Shown here one piece after another: positions 6,786 through 12,504 of a stretch of DNA of 12,504 bases. Source of the stretch: Ktedonobacter sp. 13_1_20CM_4_53_11. GTDB taxonomy: Bacteria > Chloroflexota > Ktedonobacteria > Ktedonobacterales > Ktedonobacteraceae. Made by a program: the position numbers and the translations under genes. The DNA is taken from contig MNIY01000034.1 of the NCBI GenBank assembly GCA_001919995.1, positions 1 to 12,504 of the forward strand, written 5' to 3'. Every line of letters begins with the position of its first letter. Position 1 is the stretch's first letter. The notes under the pieces were generated by a model, which was given only the letters and a program-made list of their open reading frames with translations, had not been told where the DNA came from and searched no databases.

Positions 6786-8396
6786 TTAGAGCTCTCCTGC
6801 TCTGCGAGCCTTTTCCATGTCTTTTAGTTCGCGGCGCAGGATTTTGCCGGAGGCAACCTTGGGTATAGCTTCAATGAATTCGACGCTGTGTATCTTTTTA
6901 TAGCCTGCCAGCTTGCCATTGGCAAAGGCAACAATCTCTTCGGGGGTAACATCGAAGCCTTTTCGTATGACTACGAAGCCCTTGGGAACTTCACCGGCCT
7001 CATCATCGGGAATGCCAATGACGGCAGAATCCAGGACAGCTGGATGTTCCATGAGGAGGGATTCCAGTTCGGCGGGAGCTATACCGAAGCCCTTGTACTT
7101 AATCATCTCTTTCTTACGATCAACGATATAGGTGAAGCCATCGGCGTCTACATGACCGATATCACCGGTGTAGAGCCAACCGTCGCGCAAGGCGCGCGCG
7201 GTCTCCTCGGGCGCTTTCCAATAGCCCTGCATGACCTGAGGCCCGCGTATAATGATCTCTCCGTCTTCGCCGGTAGGTAATTCGCGCTCACCGGTCTCGA
7301 TATCGACTATTTTCTGTCCGGTGTTATGTACGGGCAAACCGACGCTGTCTAGACGAACGAGCGCAGGGTCGGCTGGTTGGGCATGGGTAAGGGGGGATGC
7401 CTCGGTCATACCATAGCCCTGTACGACCTTGATATCTGCTTTCTGCTCCAGCTTACGAGCGGGATCGAGCGGCAGCGGCGCGGCTCCCGTGAAGACATAT
7501 TTGACCGTCTTCATCCTACTGAGATCGACAGGGGCGTTGGCAAGGGCCAGCACGATGGGCGGAACTGCGAAGTAGTACGTCACGGCGTGCTTCTCGCACA
7601 GCTCAAGCGACTGAAGCAGGTCGAAGCGTTCCATGATGACCTGTGTGCCACCGCAAGCCAGGAATCCCCCAGTTAACATGACGCCGTAAATATGGTAGAA
7701 GGGCAGGAAAATCAGAGCTACATCGGTAATGCTCGTGCCAAGAGCGGTCGTAAATTGCAGGTTGTTGGATGCCAGGTTGCGATGAGTGAGGAGAGTCCCC
7801 TTGGGAAAGCCGGTGGTACCTGAAGAGTAGGGCAGAGCTAACAGGTCGTCGGCGCTAACTTCAACATGTGGGGGGTGTTTGGGCGAGGATTCACGCATGA
7901 GCCTGGCGAAAGGAATGGCTTCTGGCATGCTTTCGGGAACATGATTGCCTGTTACCAGGATATGTTTCAGGTGAGGAAATGATTTCTGACTTAAAACGAG
8001 TTGCAGCAAAGGCAGGAGTTCACGCTGGATCAGTATGGCCCTGGCTTCCGAGTTTTCAAGCTGGTACGCGATTTCACGCTCTTTATAGCCGGGATTCATT
8101 GGACTGACGACGATACCAACCGAGGCGGCAGCGATGAAGGTAACGGTATACTCCGGGCGATTGGTCGTAAAGAGGCAGATACGATCACCTTTTTCCATAC
8201 CCAGGTTATGGAGGCCGTTGGCGATACAGTTGACCATAGATACCACTTCACGATAGGTGAGAATAAGATCGTGATAGATGATCGCCGGACGCTCAGGAGC
8301 TCGCCCCGCGGCGGCACGCAAAAGGTGGTCATAGGGAACGTCAGGGAAATCTACCGGGGGACGGAAGAGCTCAGGTGTTACCATTTTCTCAGACAT
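6786..8396 (-). CDS. AMP-forming acyl-CoA synthetase, 4-coumarate-CoA ligase-like
   Basis: A 536-residue enzyme of the ANL superfamily that would activate a carboxylic acid with ATP and join it to CoA. All core motifs are intact: phosphate loop SSGTTGFPKG (191-200), YGMTEASP (328-335), YTGDIG with the ribose-binding Asp (409-414), hinge DRKKEMIKYKG (426-436) and the catalytic Lys518 in SGKILRRELK. KYKGFGIAPAELE is close to the 4CL/long-chain ligase group, where Gln often follows Phe; here it is Gly. The substrate (fatty, aryl or branched acid) cannot be told from the sequence. The start at 8396 is backed by AAAGGA on the minus strand (8404-8409), 7 bases before the ATG. It is divergent from the GxGYxYP-dehydrogenase-hydratase operon, which suggests a shared pathway. 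Its stop abuts the bidirectional hairpin. Confidence 0.93.
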   Translation of the reverse strand: MSEKMVTPELFRPPVDFPDVPYDHLLRAAAGRAPERPAIIYHDLILTYREVVSMVNCIANGLHNLGMEKGDRICLFTTNRPEYTVTFIAAASVGIVVSPMNPGYKEREIAYQLENSEARAILIQRELLPLLQLVLSQKSFPHLKHILVTGNHVPESMPEAIPFARLMRESSPKHPPHVEVSADDLLALPYSSGTTGFPKGTLLTHRNLASNNLQFTTALGTSITDVALIFLPFYHIYGVMLTGGFLACGGTQVIMERFDLLQSLELCEKHAVTYYFAVPPIVLALANAPVDLSRMKTVKYVFTGAAPLPLDPARKLEQKADIKVVQGYGMTEASPLTHAQPADPALVRLDSVGLPVHNTGQKIVDIETGERELPTGEDGEIIIRGPQVMQGYWKAPEETARALRDGWLYTGDIGHVDADGFTYIVDRKKEMIKYKGFGIAPAELESLLMEHPAVLDSAVIGIPDDEAGEVPKGFVVIRKGFDVTPEEIVAFANGKLAGYKKIHSVEFIEAIPKVASGKILRRELKDMEKARRAGEL

Positions 8397-8503
8397 GACT
8401 GGAGTCCTTTCTGACTCAGGTTTGGGCGATTATCGAGGTCGCCTCTACGACATTGTAGTCCCTACTGCTTTTCAGAAGACTTACATACGGAAATGAGTAG
8501 CCA

Positions 8504-8522
8504 TAGATCATGCTTGGATCTA
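8504..8522. repeat. Inverted repeat TAGATC-N7-GATCTA, possible operator
   Basis: A 6-bp perfect inverted repeat with a 7-base centre, 19 bp in total. It lies just downstream of the predicted start of the minus-strand CoA ligase transcript (near 8536), where a repressor dimer could block transcription. The arms are short, so chance is possible. No regulator gene is in the window to pair it with. Confidence 0.35.
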
Positions 8523-8542
8523 CGCTGTATTTTATAGATTGT

Positions 8543-8571
8543 AGCATACTCTAGTTGAGCTAGGGGGTCAA
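8543..8571 (-). promoter_or_regulatory. Candidate sigma-70-type promoter for the CoA ligase
   Basis: Read on the minus strand, TTGACC (8571-8566, five of six) is followed after 17 bases by TATGCT (8548-8543, four of six). The transcript would start near 8536, with a leader of about 140 bases before the ATG at 8396. It lies back to back with the + strand promoter at 8624-8632. Confidence 0.45.
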
Positions 8572-8623
8572 GAGGATATTCCTGGGAAGCTGCTTCATGG
8601 AAGCTGTATATGCGTTAAAATAG

Positions 8624-8632
8624 TGTTACAAT
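8624..8632 (+). promoter_or_regulatory. Extended -10 promoter for the GxGYxYP operon
   Basis: TGTTACAAT combines the TGn extension (8624-8626) with the -10 hexamer TACAAT (8627-8632, five of six). No convincing -35 lies 16-18 bases upstream, as is tolerated by extended -10 promoters. The start would be near 8639, about 53 bases before ATG 8692. A TTGACA at 8637-8642 has no matching -10 at the right distance. Confidence 0.45.
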
Positions 8633-8691
8633 GGCTTTGACAAGCGCAAAGCATAACAAAAAAAGCGCCATTACAGATATGAGGGGGTAAC

Positions 8692-10296
8692 ATGAGCAAT
8701 CGAAGAGAAATCGAAGGCATCGATTGGAGTGGCGATAGGATCTTACCAGCATTCCAGGCGCCACAAGCATTGACCGTATTTGATTTGCGTGGAGCTTCAG
8801 CGGAAGTGCAACTGAGTGCAGTCACAATGGCAGGCCTGATCAATCGGCCTCAATCGAAGGTCTATCTCATCACCAGCGACGAAGAAGTCTTCTGGCTTAA
8901 AGAAGCTCTTGGCTCAATACCGCAAGAAACTTCTGTCGCTAACGGCGATGGAATCCTCGCGGTTTTACTGATCGGCTATCGCACTGCGATTCAGGGTATG
9001 ATTATCTATAATCCCGATTTCAGTGATAGCATCAATATTGCTACCACAATGGCAGGTCAGCGAGACGGTATTGTCGTCTCGCCCACACAAGCCCAGGACT
9101 GGCAACAGACCTATAATCTTCCCATTCTCGCCGATTTACGCACCTACCAATGGAACAATCGACTACAAGCATATGACTGGGCGCGGCAAAATCTTCTACC
9201 AAATAGCTCATCTCACGCTGTTGCAGGACTTGACCCCAAGAATGCTGCCGGGCTACGCTCATTTCTGGTGGCAACCAATACCTTTGTGTACTATCTCGAC
9301 TCGCGCAACTTTCTTCCTGATGTGACCAACAATTTCCAATCGGAGCGGGGTCTGATGCAGGCGATTTTCAAAGAATATTCGCCTGGGGCTGTCCATCTTG
9401 GCTGGTTCATCGATGAAGGAAGCGGCGTAAGCCTGACTTCGGATGCTGCTTTAACGGTACTGGCTACCGATAATTTTTATAACCTGGAGGTCTGGACGAG
9501 TGTGCAGTCCTCTACAGCAAGCGCCAGGGAAGCGCCATTGGCTGAAGCAGTACCAACGCTTTCCGCTAACCAGGTCGCTATTTCGTTCACGATCAGCGAT
9601 GGAGACAATCTCCAGTATATCCAACACCACATGCTGCGGCTCTGGCGAGACTCGTCACGTGGTTCGATTCCAATTGGCTGGACTATCTCACCAGCGCTGA
9701 TACAGGCAGCGCCAGGTCTGGCCGCGTACTACTATCGAACAGTTACGGCCAATGATGATTTTATTGCCGGGCCGAGTGGAGCGGGTTATATGTTTCCTTC
9801 ACGCTGGCCCGCCCAGGAACTACCTGGCTTTTTACAGCGCACGGGCCGATTGATGGAGAGCATGCACCTGTCGACGCTGGAAGTCCTGGATATCGATTTT
9901 TTACAAAGCACGGGGATACCGATCATCGCGAACTTGCGGCAGACAGGGATGGTCCTCAGCGATCCAAACTTGCAGCTACGATTAATACAGGGCCTGCTGC
10001 CTTACGGTCTGCATGGCCTCTTGAACGGCGCCGGAACCAGGATGCCCAAGGTGCACATGGCGCAGGGTGTCCCTGTCTATCAGAATCTCGGACTTGCTGA
10101 TAGCGTCTCTAAGACTCTAGAGCTGGTGAGAAACGCGGTATCATCCAACCAGCAGCGTCCGCTCTTTTTGAATGTCTATATCCTGGCATGGTCCATGACC
10201 CCTTCTGACATCAAGAAGGTGATCCAGCAGTTGGGAAATCAATACGTGGTAGTGACACCTGGAACTTTAATGACAATGATTGCGAAAGGAAAGTAG
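8692..10296 (+). CDS. GxGYxYP-domain protein (putative glycoside hydrolase family), no signal peptide
   Basis: A 534-residue protein. The N-terminal part has LTVFDLRGAS and MAGLINRPQSKVYLI, matching the GxGYxYP N-terminal domain, where a 'G-L-x-N-R ... P x x Y L' segment is usual. The C-terminal part has TISDGDNLQY (Asp303, Asp305) and GPSGAGYMFP (360-369), the name-giving motif with Phe in place of the final Tyr. The family is annotated as putative glycoside hydrolases from fold and context; no activity is known to me. The start has GAGGGGG 4 bases upstream, and an in-frame TGA at 8680-8682 excludes a longer N-terminus. The product therefore starts MSNRREIEGIDW, with no signal peptide or membrane helix, and should be cytoplasmic unless exported another way. 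The alcohol dehydrogenase starts 3 bases after its stop, so the two are tightly linked. Confidence 0.8.
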   Translation: MSNRREIEGIDWSGDRILPAFQAPQALTVFDLRGASAEVQLSAVTMAGLINRPQSKVYLITSDEEVFWLKEALGSIPQETSVANGDGILAVLLIGYRTAIQGMIIYNPDFSDSINIATTMAGQRDGIVVSPTQAQDWQQTYNLPILADLRTYQWNNRLQAYDWARQNLLPNSSSHAVAGLDPKNAAGLRSFLVATNTFVYYLDSRNFLPDVTNNFQSERGLMQAIFKEYSPGAVHLGWFIDEGSGVSLTSDAALTVLATDNFYNLEVWTSVQSSTASAREAPLAEAVPTLSANQVAISFTISDGDNLQYIQHHMLRLWRDSSRGSIPIGWTISPALIQAAPGLAAYYYRTVTANDDFIAGPSGAGYMFPSRWPAQELPGFLQRTGRLMESMHLSTLEVLDIDFLQSTGIPIIANLRQTGMVLSDPNLQLRLIQGLLPYGLHGLLNGAGTRMPKVHMAQGVPVYQNLGLADSVSKTLELVRNAVSSNQQRPLFLNVYILAWSMTPSDIKKVIQQLGNQYVVVTPGTLMTMIAKGK

Positions 10297-10299
10297 AGG

Positions 10300-11406
10300 A
10301 TGAAAACTCGAACCGCTGTTTTGTATGCAGCAGGAGAGCCAATTCGCGTAGAAGAAATTGAGCTTGACCCACCTGAGGAGCACGAGGTGCTGGTGCGAAT
10401 GGTTGCCGCTGGTATTTGTCACTCGGACCATCACGTTGCTACAGGAGAGATGCCTGCGTACCTGCCTATGGCCCTTGGCCACGAGGGCGCCGGCATTATA
10501 GAGGCTGTTGGTCCTCATGTCACACACTGCAAAGTGGGTGACCACGTCGTGCTGAGCTTCATTCCAGGGTGTGGAAAGTGCCGCTATTGCCTCTCCGGTC
10601 ACTCCAACCTGTGTAATAAAGGGTCCGCTACAACGTTGGGTCCCCAGCTCGATGGAACGTTTCGCATGCACAGTGGCACAACAAATATTGGTCAATTCTG
10701 CCTGCTATCCAGTTTCAGCGAGTTCACAGTGGTTCCCGATATTTCAGTGGTGGTCGTGGATAAGGAATATCCATTGAATCGTGCAGTGCTAGCCAGTTGT
10801 GCCGTTCCAACGGGGGTGGGAGCGGTCATCCACCGTGCGAAGGTGACGCCTGGAAGCACAGTAATGGTCATTGGGTGCGGTGGCGTGGGTGTCAATATCA
10901 TTCAAGGCGTGAAACTGGCTGGGGCGCGCATGATCATCGCGGTAGATATCCATGATTTTAAGCTGGAGATGGCACAAACGCTGGGTGCAACCCATATTAT
11001 CAATGCACGAGAGAAGGACCCTGTACGAGCAGCGAAAGAACTCACCGACGGCATGGGAGTAGATTATGCCTTTGAAGCAATCTCCACTCCTGAGACTATA
11101 GGACAGGCCGCTGCCGCGACGGGGAAAAATGGAATAATAGTAATTGTTGGCCTGACCGATGCAAAGGTTACTTCGATGCCTATCCCTCCCATGCTCTTTG
11201 TCCTTTTGCAAAAGACGATCATGGGCACGATCTACGGCGATTCACAACCACAAAAGGATATTCCCGAGTTGTTAGCTTTGTATAAAGATGGCAAGCTCAA
11301 GTTGGATGAGTTGGTGACGCGTACTTATACGCTCGACCAGGTAAACGAGGCCTACAACGATACACTGCAGGGACGTACTATTCGCGGTGTAATTGAGTTC
11401 AAGTGA
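10300..11406 (+). CDS. Zinc-dependent alcohol dehydrogenase, class III / NDMA-dependent-like
   Basis: A 368-residue medium-chain dehydrogenase/reductase that would interconvert an alcohol and an aldehyde with NAD(H). Catalytic zinc ligands are Cys40 (GICHSDHH), His61-Glu62 (GHEGAG) and Cys167 (ASCAVPTG). Structural zinc ligands are Cys91, Cys94, Cys97 and Cys105. The Rossmann motif GCGGVG is at 192-197, with Asp216 at the end of the second strand favouring NAD. The N-terminal half (opening MKTRTAVLYAAGEPIRVEE, FIPGCGKCRYCLSGHSNLC, LDGTFRMH, GQFCLLSSFSEFTVV) is close to the NDMA-dependent alcohol dehydrogenases often tied to mycofactocin. The C-terminal half (IYGDSQPQKDIPELL) is also typical of class III-like enzymes, so the subclass is open. 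AAAGGA (10285-10290), inside the end of the preceding gene, is its ribosome site. A MaoC hydratase follows after 44 bases. Confidence 0.9.
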   Translation: MKTRTAVLYAAGEPIRVEEIELDPPEEHEVLVRMVAAGICHSDHHVATGEMPAYLPMALGHEGAGIIEAVGPHVTHCKVGDHVVLSFIPGCGKCRYCLSGHSNLCNKGSATTLGPQLDGTFRMHSGTTNIGQFCLLSSFSEFTVVPDISVVVVDKEYPLNRAVLASCAVPTGVGAVIHRAKVTPGSTVMVIGCGGVGVNIIQGVKLAGARMIIAVDIHDFKLEMAQTLGATHIINAREKDPVRAAKELTDGMGVDYAFEAISTPETIGQAAAATGKNGIIVIVGLTDAKVTSMPIPPMLFVLLQKTIMGTIYGDSQPQKDIPELLALYKDGKLKLDELVTRTYTLDQVNEAYNDTLQGRTIRGVIEFK

Positions 11407-11450
11407 CCTGCATCTAGAAGCAATGTAGAGAGCGAATGAGGAAAGGCTGA

Positions 11451-11900
11451 ATGTCAGAAGCGACAGACGAGTTCAAGCGAAATCTCAAAATTGCCTTTGA
11501 TTCCATCAACGAGGGACAGACCTTCACCTTTCGACGCACTTTCAACGAAGGGGATGTAGCACTGTTCTGTGGAGTGACCGGGGACTACAATCCCTATCAT
11601 ATAGATGAGACCTTCATTCAAGAAAGCTGGTTCGGTCGCAAAATCATTCCGGGCCTGCTAACAGCAAGTATGATTACGCATATTGGCGGTATGATTGGCT
11701 TTCTTGCCACGGAGATGGTCTTCGAGTTTATTCAAGCGGTCTATGTTGGGGATACGATCACCTGCGTTATCACCATTACAGAAAAGGACGAAGCGAAACG
11801 CCTGATGATGGCGCAGGCAACATATGTGAACCAGGATAACGCTGAGGTACTACGAGCGAGATTTAAGGGATTTCCAGCACAGGTACGGTTGGCTCGCTGA
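11451..11900 (+). CDS. MaoC-like dehydratase / (R)-specific enoyl-CoA hydratase
   Basis: A 149-residue single hot-dog domain, the usual length for this family. The catalytic motif FCGVTGDYNPYHIDE carries Asp45, Asn47 and His50, the hydration dyad of (R)-specific enoyl-CoA hydratases and MaoC dehydratases. It is followed by the conserved KIIPGLLTASMI helix and the strand TITCVITITEKDEAKRLM. The likely reaction is reversible hydration of a trans-2-enoyl-CoA to an (R)-3-hydroxyacyl-CoA. The start at 11451 has GAGGAAAGG (11438-11446) upstream. It is the third gene of the operon with the GxGYxYP protein and dehydrogenase, and together with the divergent CoA ligase it points to CoA-thioester metabolism. 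No strong terminator follows; only a weak AAAGC/GCTTT hairpin with no U-tract lies near 11913-11930. Confidence 0.9.
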   Translation: MSEATDEFKRNLKIAFDSINEGQTFTFRRTFNEGDVALFCGVTGDYNPYHIDETFIQESWFGRKIIPGLLTASMITHIGGMIGFLATEMVFEFIQAVYVGDTITCVITITEKDEAKRLMMAQATYVNQDNAEVLRARFKGFPAQVRLAR

Positions 11901-12094
11901 GGTGAGTAGAGAAAGCCTGTTAAAGCTTTGATCCGCCAAATTATTGATTAGCTGAAAGTCATGCGCAGGGAGCACGGGGATGCGCACTATATTTTCTCAT
12001 TTATAAATATATCGATTTGTGGACAACACATCAAATCCTTTTTAAGAAAAAACAAGTACTTTTGAGTGTTTTTTTAGCCTAAATGTAATTTAGA

Positions 12095-12103
12095 TGGTAT
12101 ACT
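12095..12103 (+). promoter_or_regulatory. Extended -10 promoter for the gene at 12250
   Basis: TGGTATACT combines TGn (12095-12097) with TATACT (12098-12103, five of six). The -35 region is poor (TTAGCC at 12074-12079, 18 bases away), but A/T tracts just upstream could act as UP-type elements. Transcription would start near 12110, giving a leader of about 140 bases. Confidence 0.55.
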
Positions 12104-12133
12104 TACTTTTGTTCATCTCGACTCTGCTCATGG

Positions 12134-12238
12134 ATGAGGGAGGGGTGTCTCTTACCGCACGAAGCGATAGGTATTCTCGTGAGATATACCGATGGCGATG
12201 TAGTGGTAGTAGTCGCTGAACCTGGTTCAGCAATGTAG
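12134..12238 (+). CDS. Candidate 34-codon leader frame ending at the next gene's ribosome site
   Basis: ATG 12134 to TAG 12236-12238. It encodes a peptide containing AIGILVRYTDGDVVVVV near its centre and ending EPGSAM. Its stop lies directly before and partly within the purine-rich Shine-Dalgarno (12237-12245) of the gene at 12250, and it is in another frame, so ribosomes ending here could affect initiation there. It has no clear ribosome site of its own, and an overlapping frame (12130-12219, 29 codons) is equally open. The leader would need testing before this is called a gene. Confidence 0.25.
   Translation: MREGCLLPHEAIGILVRYTDGDVVVVVAEPGSAM
12170..12190 (+). promoter_or_regulatory. Leader RNA hairpin, 8 bp with one bulge
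   Basis: GGTAT pairs with ATACC and the inner TCT with AGA around a CGTG loop, leaving one bulged T. It lies about 60 bases into the predicted leader, with a smaller CTCAT/ATGAG hairpin (12127-12138) before it. Confidence 0.5.
12215..12231. repeat. Perfect 17-bp palindrome in the leader, next to the Shine-Dalgarno
   Basis: GCTGAACC (12215-12222) and GGTTCAGC (12224-12231) are exact reverse complements around a single T. In RNA this gives a 7-bp stem with a CTG loop, ending 6 bases before the purine-rich ribosome site. In DNA it is a possible operator for a dimeric regulator. It has no U-tract, so it is not a terminator. Confidence 0.75.
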
Positions 12239-12249
12239 AGGAGGTAGAG

Positions 12250-12504
12250 ATGTTTGAACCGCGGAACATGGAGAATGATATCGATAAACTCCCTACCGCC
12301 CCAGAACATCCTCGTATTGCGCCGACAGATCCACACGACATCATAGCAATGGTGCAGCAGCATATTGCTCTGATGGCAGGTCAAATGATAGAACCTATCC
12401 TGGTTCTTGAACAGCTCACACGAATTTGCCTGCAATTACGTTATGTAGGGCAGCGCAACTATAAACTGGTCATTCATGAGTATTCGCAAGCGGTCGAAGT
12501 TTAT
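12250..12504 (+). CDS. Unrecognised protein, N-terminal 85 residues (3' partial)
   Basis: The frame opens at ATG 12250 behind the excellent ribosome site AGAGGAGGT (12237-12245) and is open to the right edge. An in-frame TGA at 12217-12219 and the lack of start codons after it fix this start. The first 30 residues are acidic and Pro-rich (MFEPRNMENDIDKLP...). The rest looks helical: DIIAMVQQHIALMAGQM, then IEPILVLEQLTRICLQLRY. There is no signal peptide or catalytic motif in the visible part. I do not recognise the family. The long structured leader suggests control after initiation of transcription. Confidence 0.7.
   Translation, partial: MFEPRNMENDIDKLPTAPEHPRIAPTDPHDIIAMVQQHIALMAGQMIEPILVLEQLTRICLQLRYVGQRNYKLVIHEYSQAVEVY

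Larger units (their letters stand above)
11901..12249 (+). other. 349-base intergenic region, AT-rich centre, leader of the next gene
   Basis: No protein gene of normal length is seen on either strand. From left to right it holds a weak hairpin after the hydratase gene; two ATGCGCA direct repeats (11961-11967 and 11980-11986, 19 bp apart); a strongly AT-rich block (about 11988-12110) with the palindrome ATTTATAAAT (11999-12008) and an A-tract/T-tract inverted repeat (AAAAAACA 12047-12054, TGTTTTTT 12067-12074). Then come an extended -10 promoter (12095-12103) and a structured leader of about 140 bases. Minus-strand frames crossing 12090-12435 look like shadows. Confidence 0.7.

Noticed and set aside
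6888..7280. A 130-codon + strand frame and other + frames inside 6888-8414.
   Set aside because: They are antisense to the CoA ligase, whose motifs are all intact; their products resemble no protein and they lack ribosome sites.
9659..9672. A GGTTCGATTCC string like a tRNA T-arm.
   Set aside because: It lies inside the GxGYxYP coding sequence (encoding GSIP), and no acceptor, D or anticodon arms surround it.
11419..12240. The 12-mer AGCAATGTAGAG occurs just before the ribosome sites at 11419-11430 and 12229-12240.
   Set aside because: A few shared 12-mers are expected by chance in 12.5 kb, and the flanks do not match.
12090..12435. Two minus-strand frames (84 and 110 codons) across the start of the last gene.
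   Set aside because: No ribosome sites and low-complexity Ser/Arg-rich products; the + strand gene here has a strong start signal.
1..12504. CRISPR array, insertion sequence, phage or toxin-antitoxin system.
   Set aside because: No regularly spaced repeats, transposase or integrase motifs, terminal inverted repeats or paired small toxin/antitoxin genes were seen.

Overview
The window looks like chromosomal DNA of a free-living bacterium of moderate GC content, most likely a member of the Chloroflexota, perhaps class Ktedonobacteria. This is an inference. It rests on a DapL-type aminotransferase, an archaeal/bacterial-type glycogen debranching enzyme, a short coiled-coil protein of a kind I associate with Ktedonobacteria, and roomy intergenic regions. 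There are no RNA genes, CRISPR arrays, insertion sequences, phage genes or replication origins that I can see.

Left part (1-5125, all on +). The window opens inside a PLP-dependent aminotransferase that resembles LL-diaminopimelate aminotransferase. After 75 bases comes a complete glycogen debranching enzyme whose true start is at 836. After another 83 bases comes a large multi-spanning GT-C type glycosyltransferase (3061-4983). A well-spaced Shine-Dalgarno then precedes a 42-residue Trp-rich small open frame (4997-5125).

Middle part (5126-6784). A near-consensus promoter (5142-5170) drives a 74-residue coiled-coil protein. A second good promoter (5628-5656) drives an eight-helix membrane protein of unknown function (5731-6717). 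A candidate 36-codon small open frame (5552-5662) overlaps that second promoter. The unit ends at a perfect 13-bp stem terminator that abuts the stop codon of the convergent gene.

Right part (6786-11900). An acyl-CoA/4-coumarate-CoA-ligase-like enzyme on the minus strand is transcribed away from a + strand operon of three genes: a GxGYxYP-domain protein, a zinc alcohol dehydrogenase and a MaoC-type hydratase. The first two are separated by 3 bases. Ligase, dehydrogenase and hydratase together suggest oxidation of an alcohol or aldehyde to an acid, CoA activation, and beta-oxidation-type hydration. The substrate cannot be read from the sequence. The GxGYxYP protein is the odd member: it has no signal peptide, and an in-frame stop at 8680-8682 rules out an N-terminal extension.

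Far right (11901-12504). A 349-base AT-rich stretch carries an extended -10 promoter. The roughly 140-base leader behind it holds two clear hairpins and a 34-codon leader frame whose stop lies at the Shine-Dalgarno of the next gene. That gene starts at 12250, runs off the window and is unrecognised. This leader and the GxGYxYP operon are the parts most worth a second look. I found no clearly new defence or mobile system.
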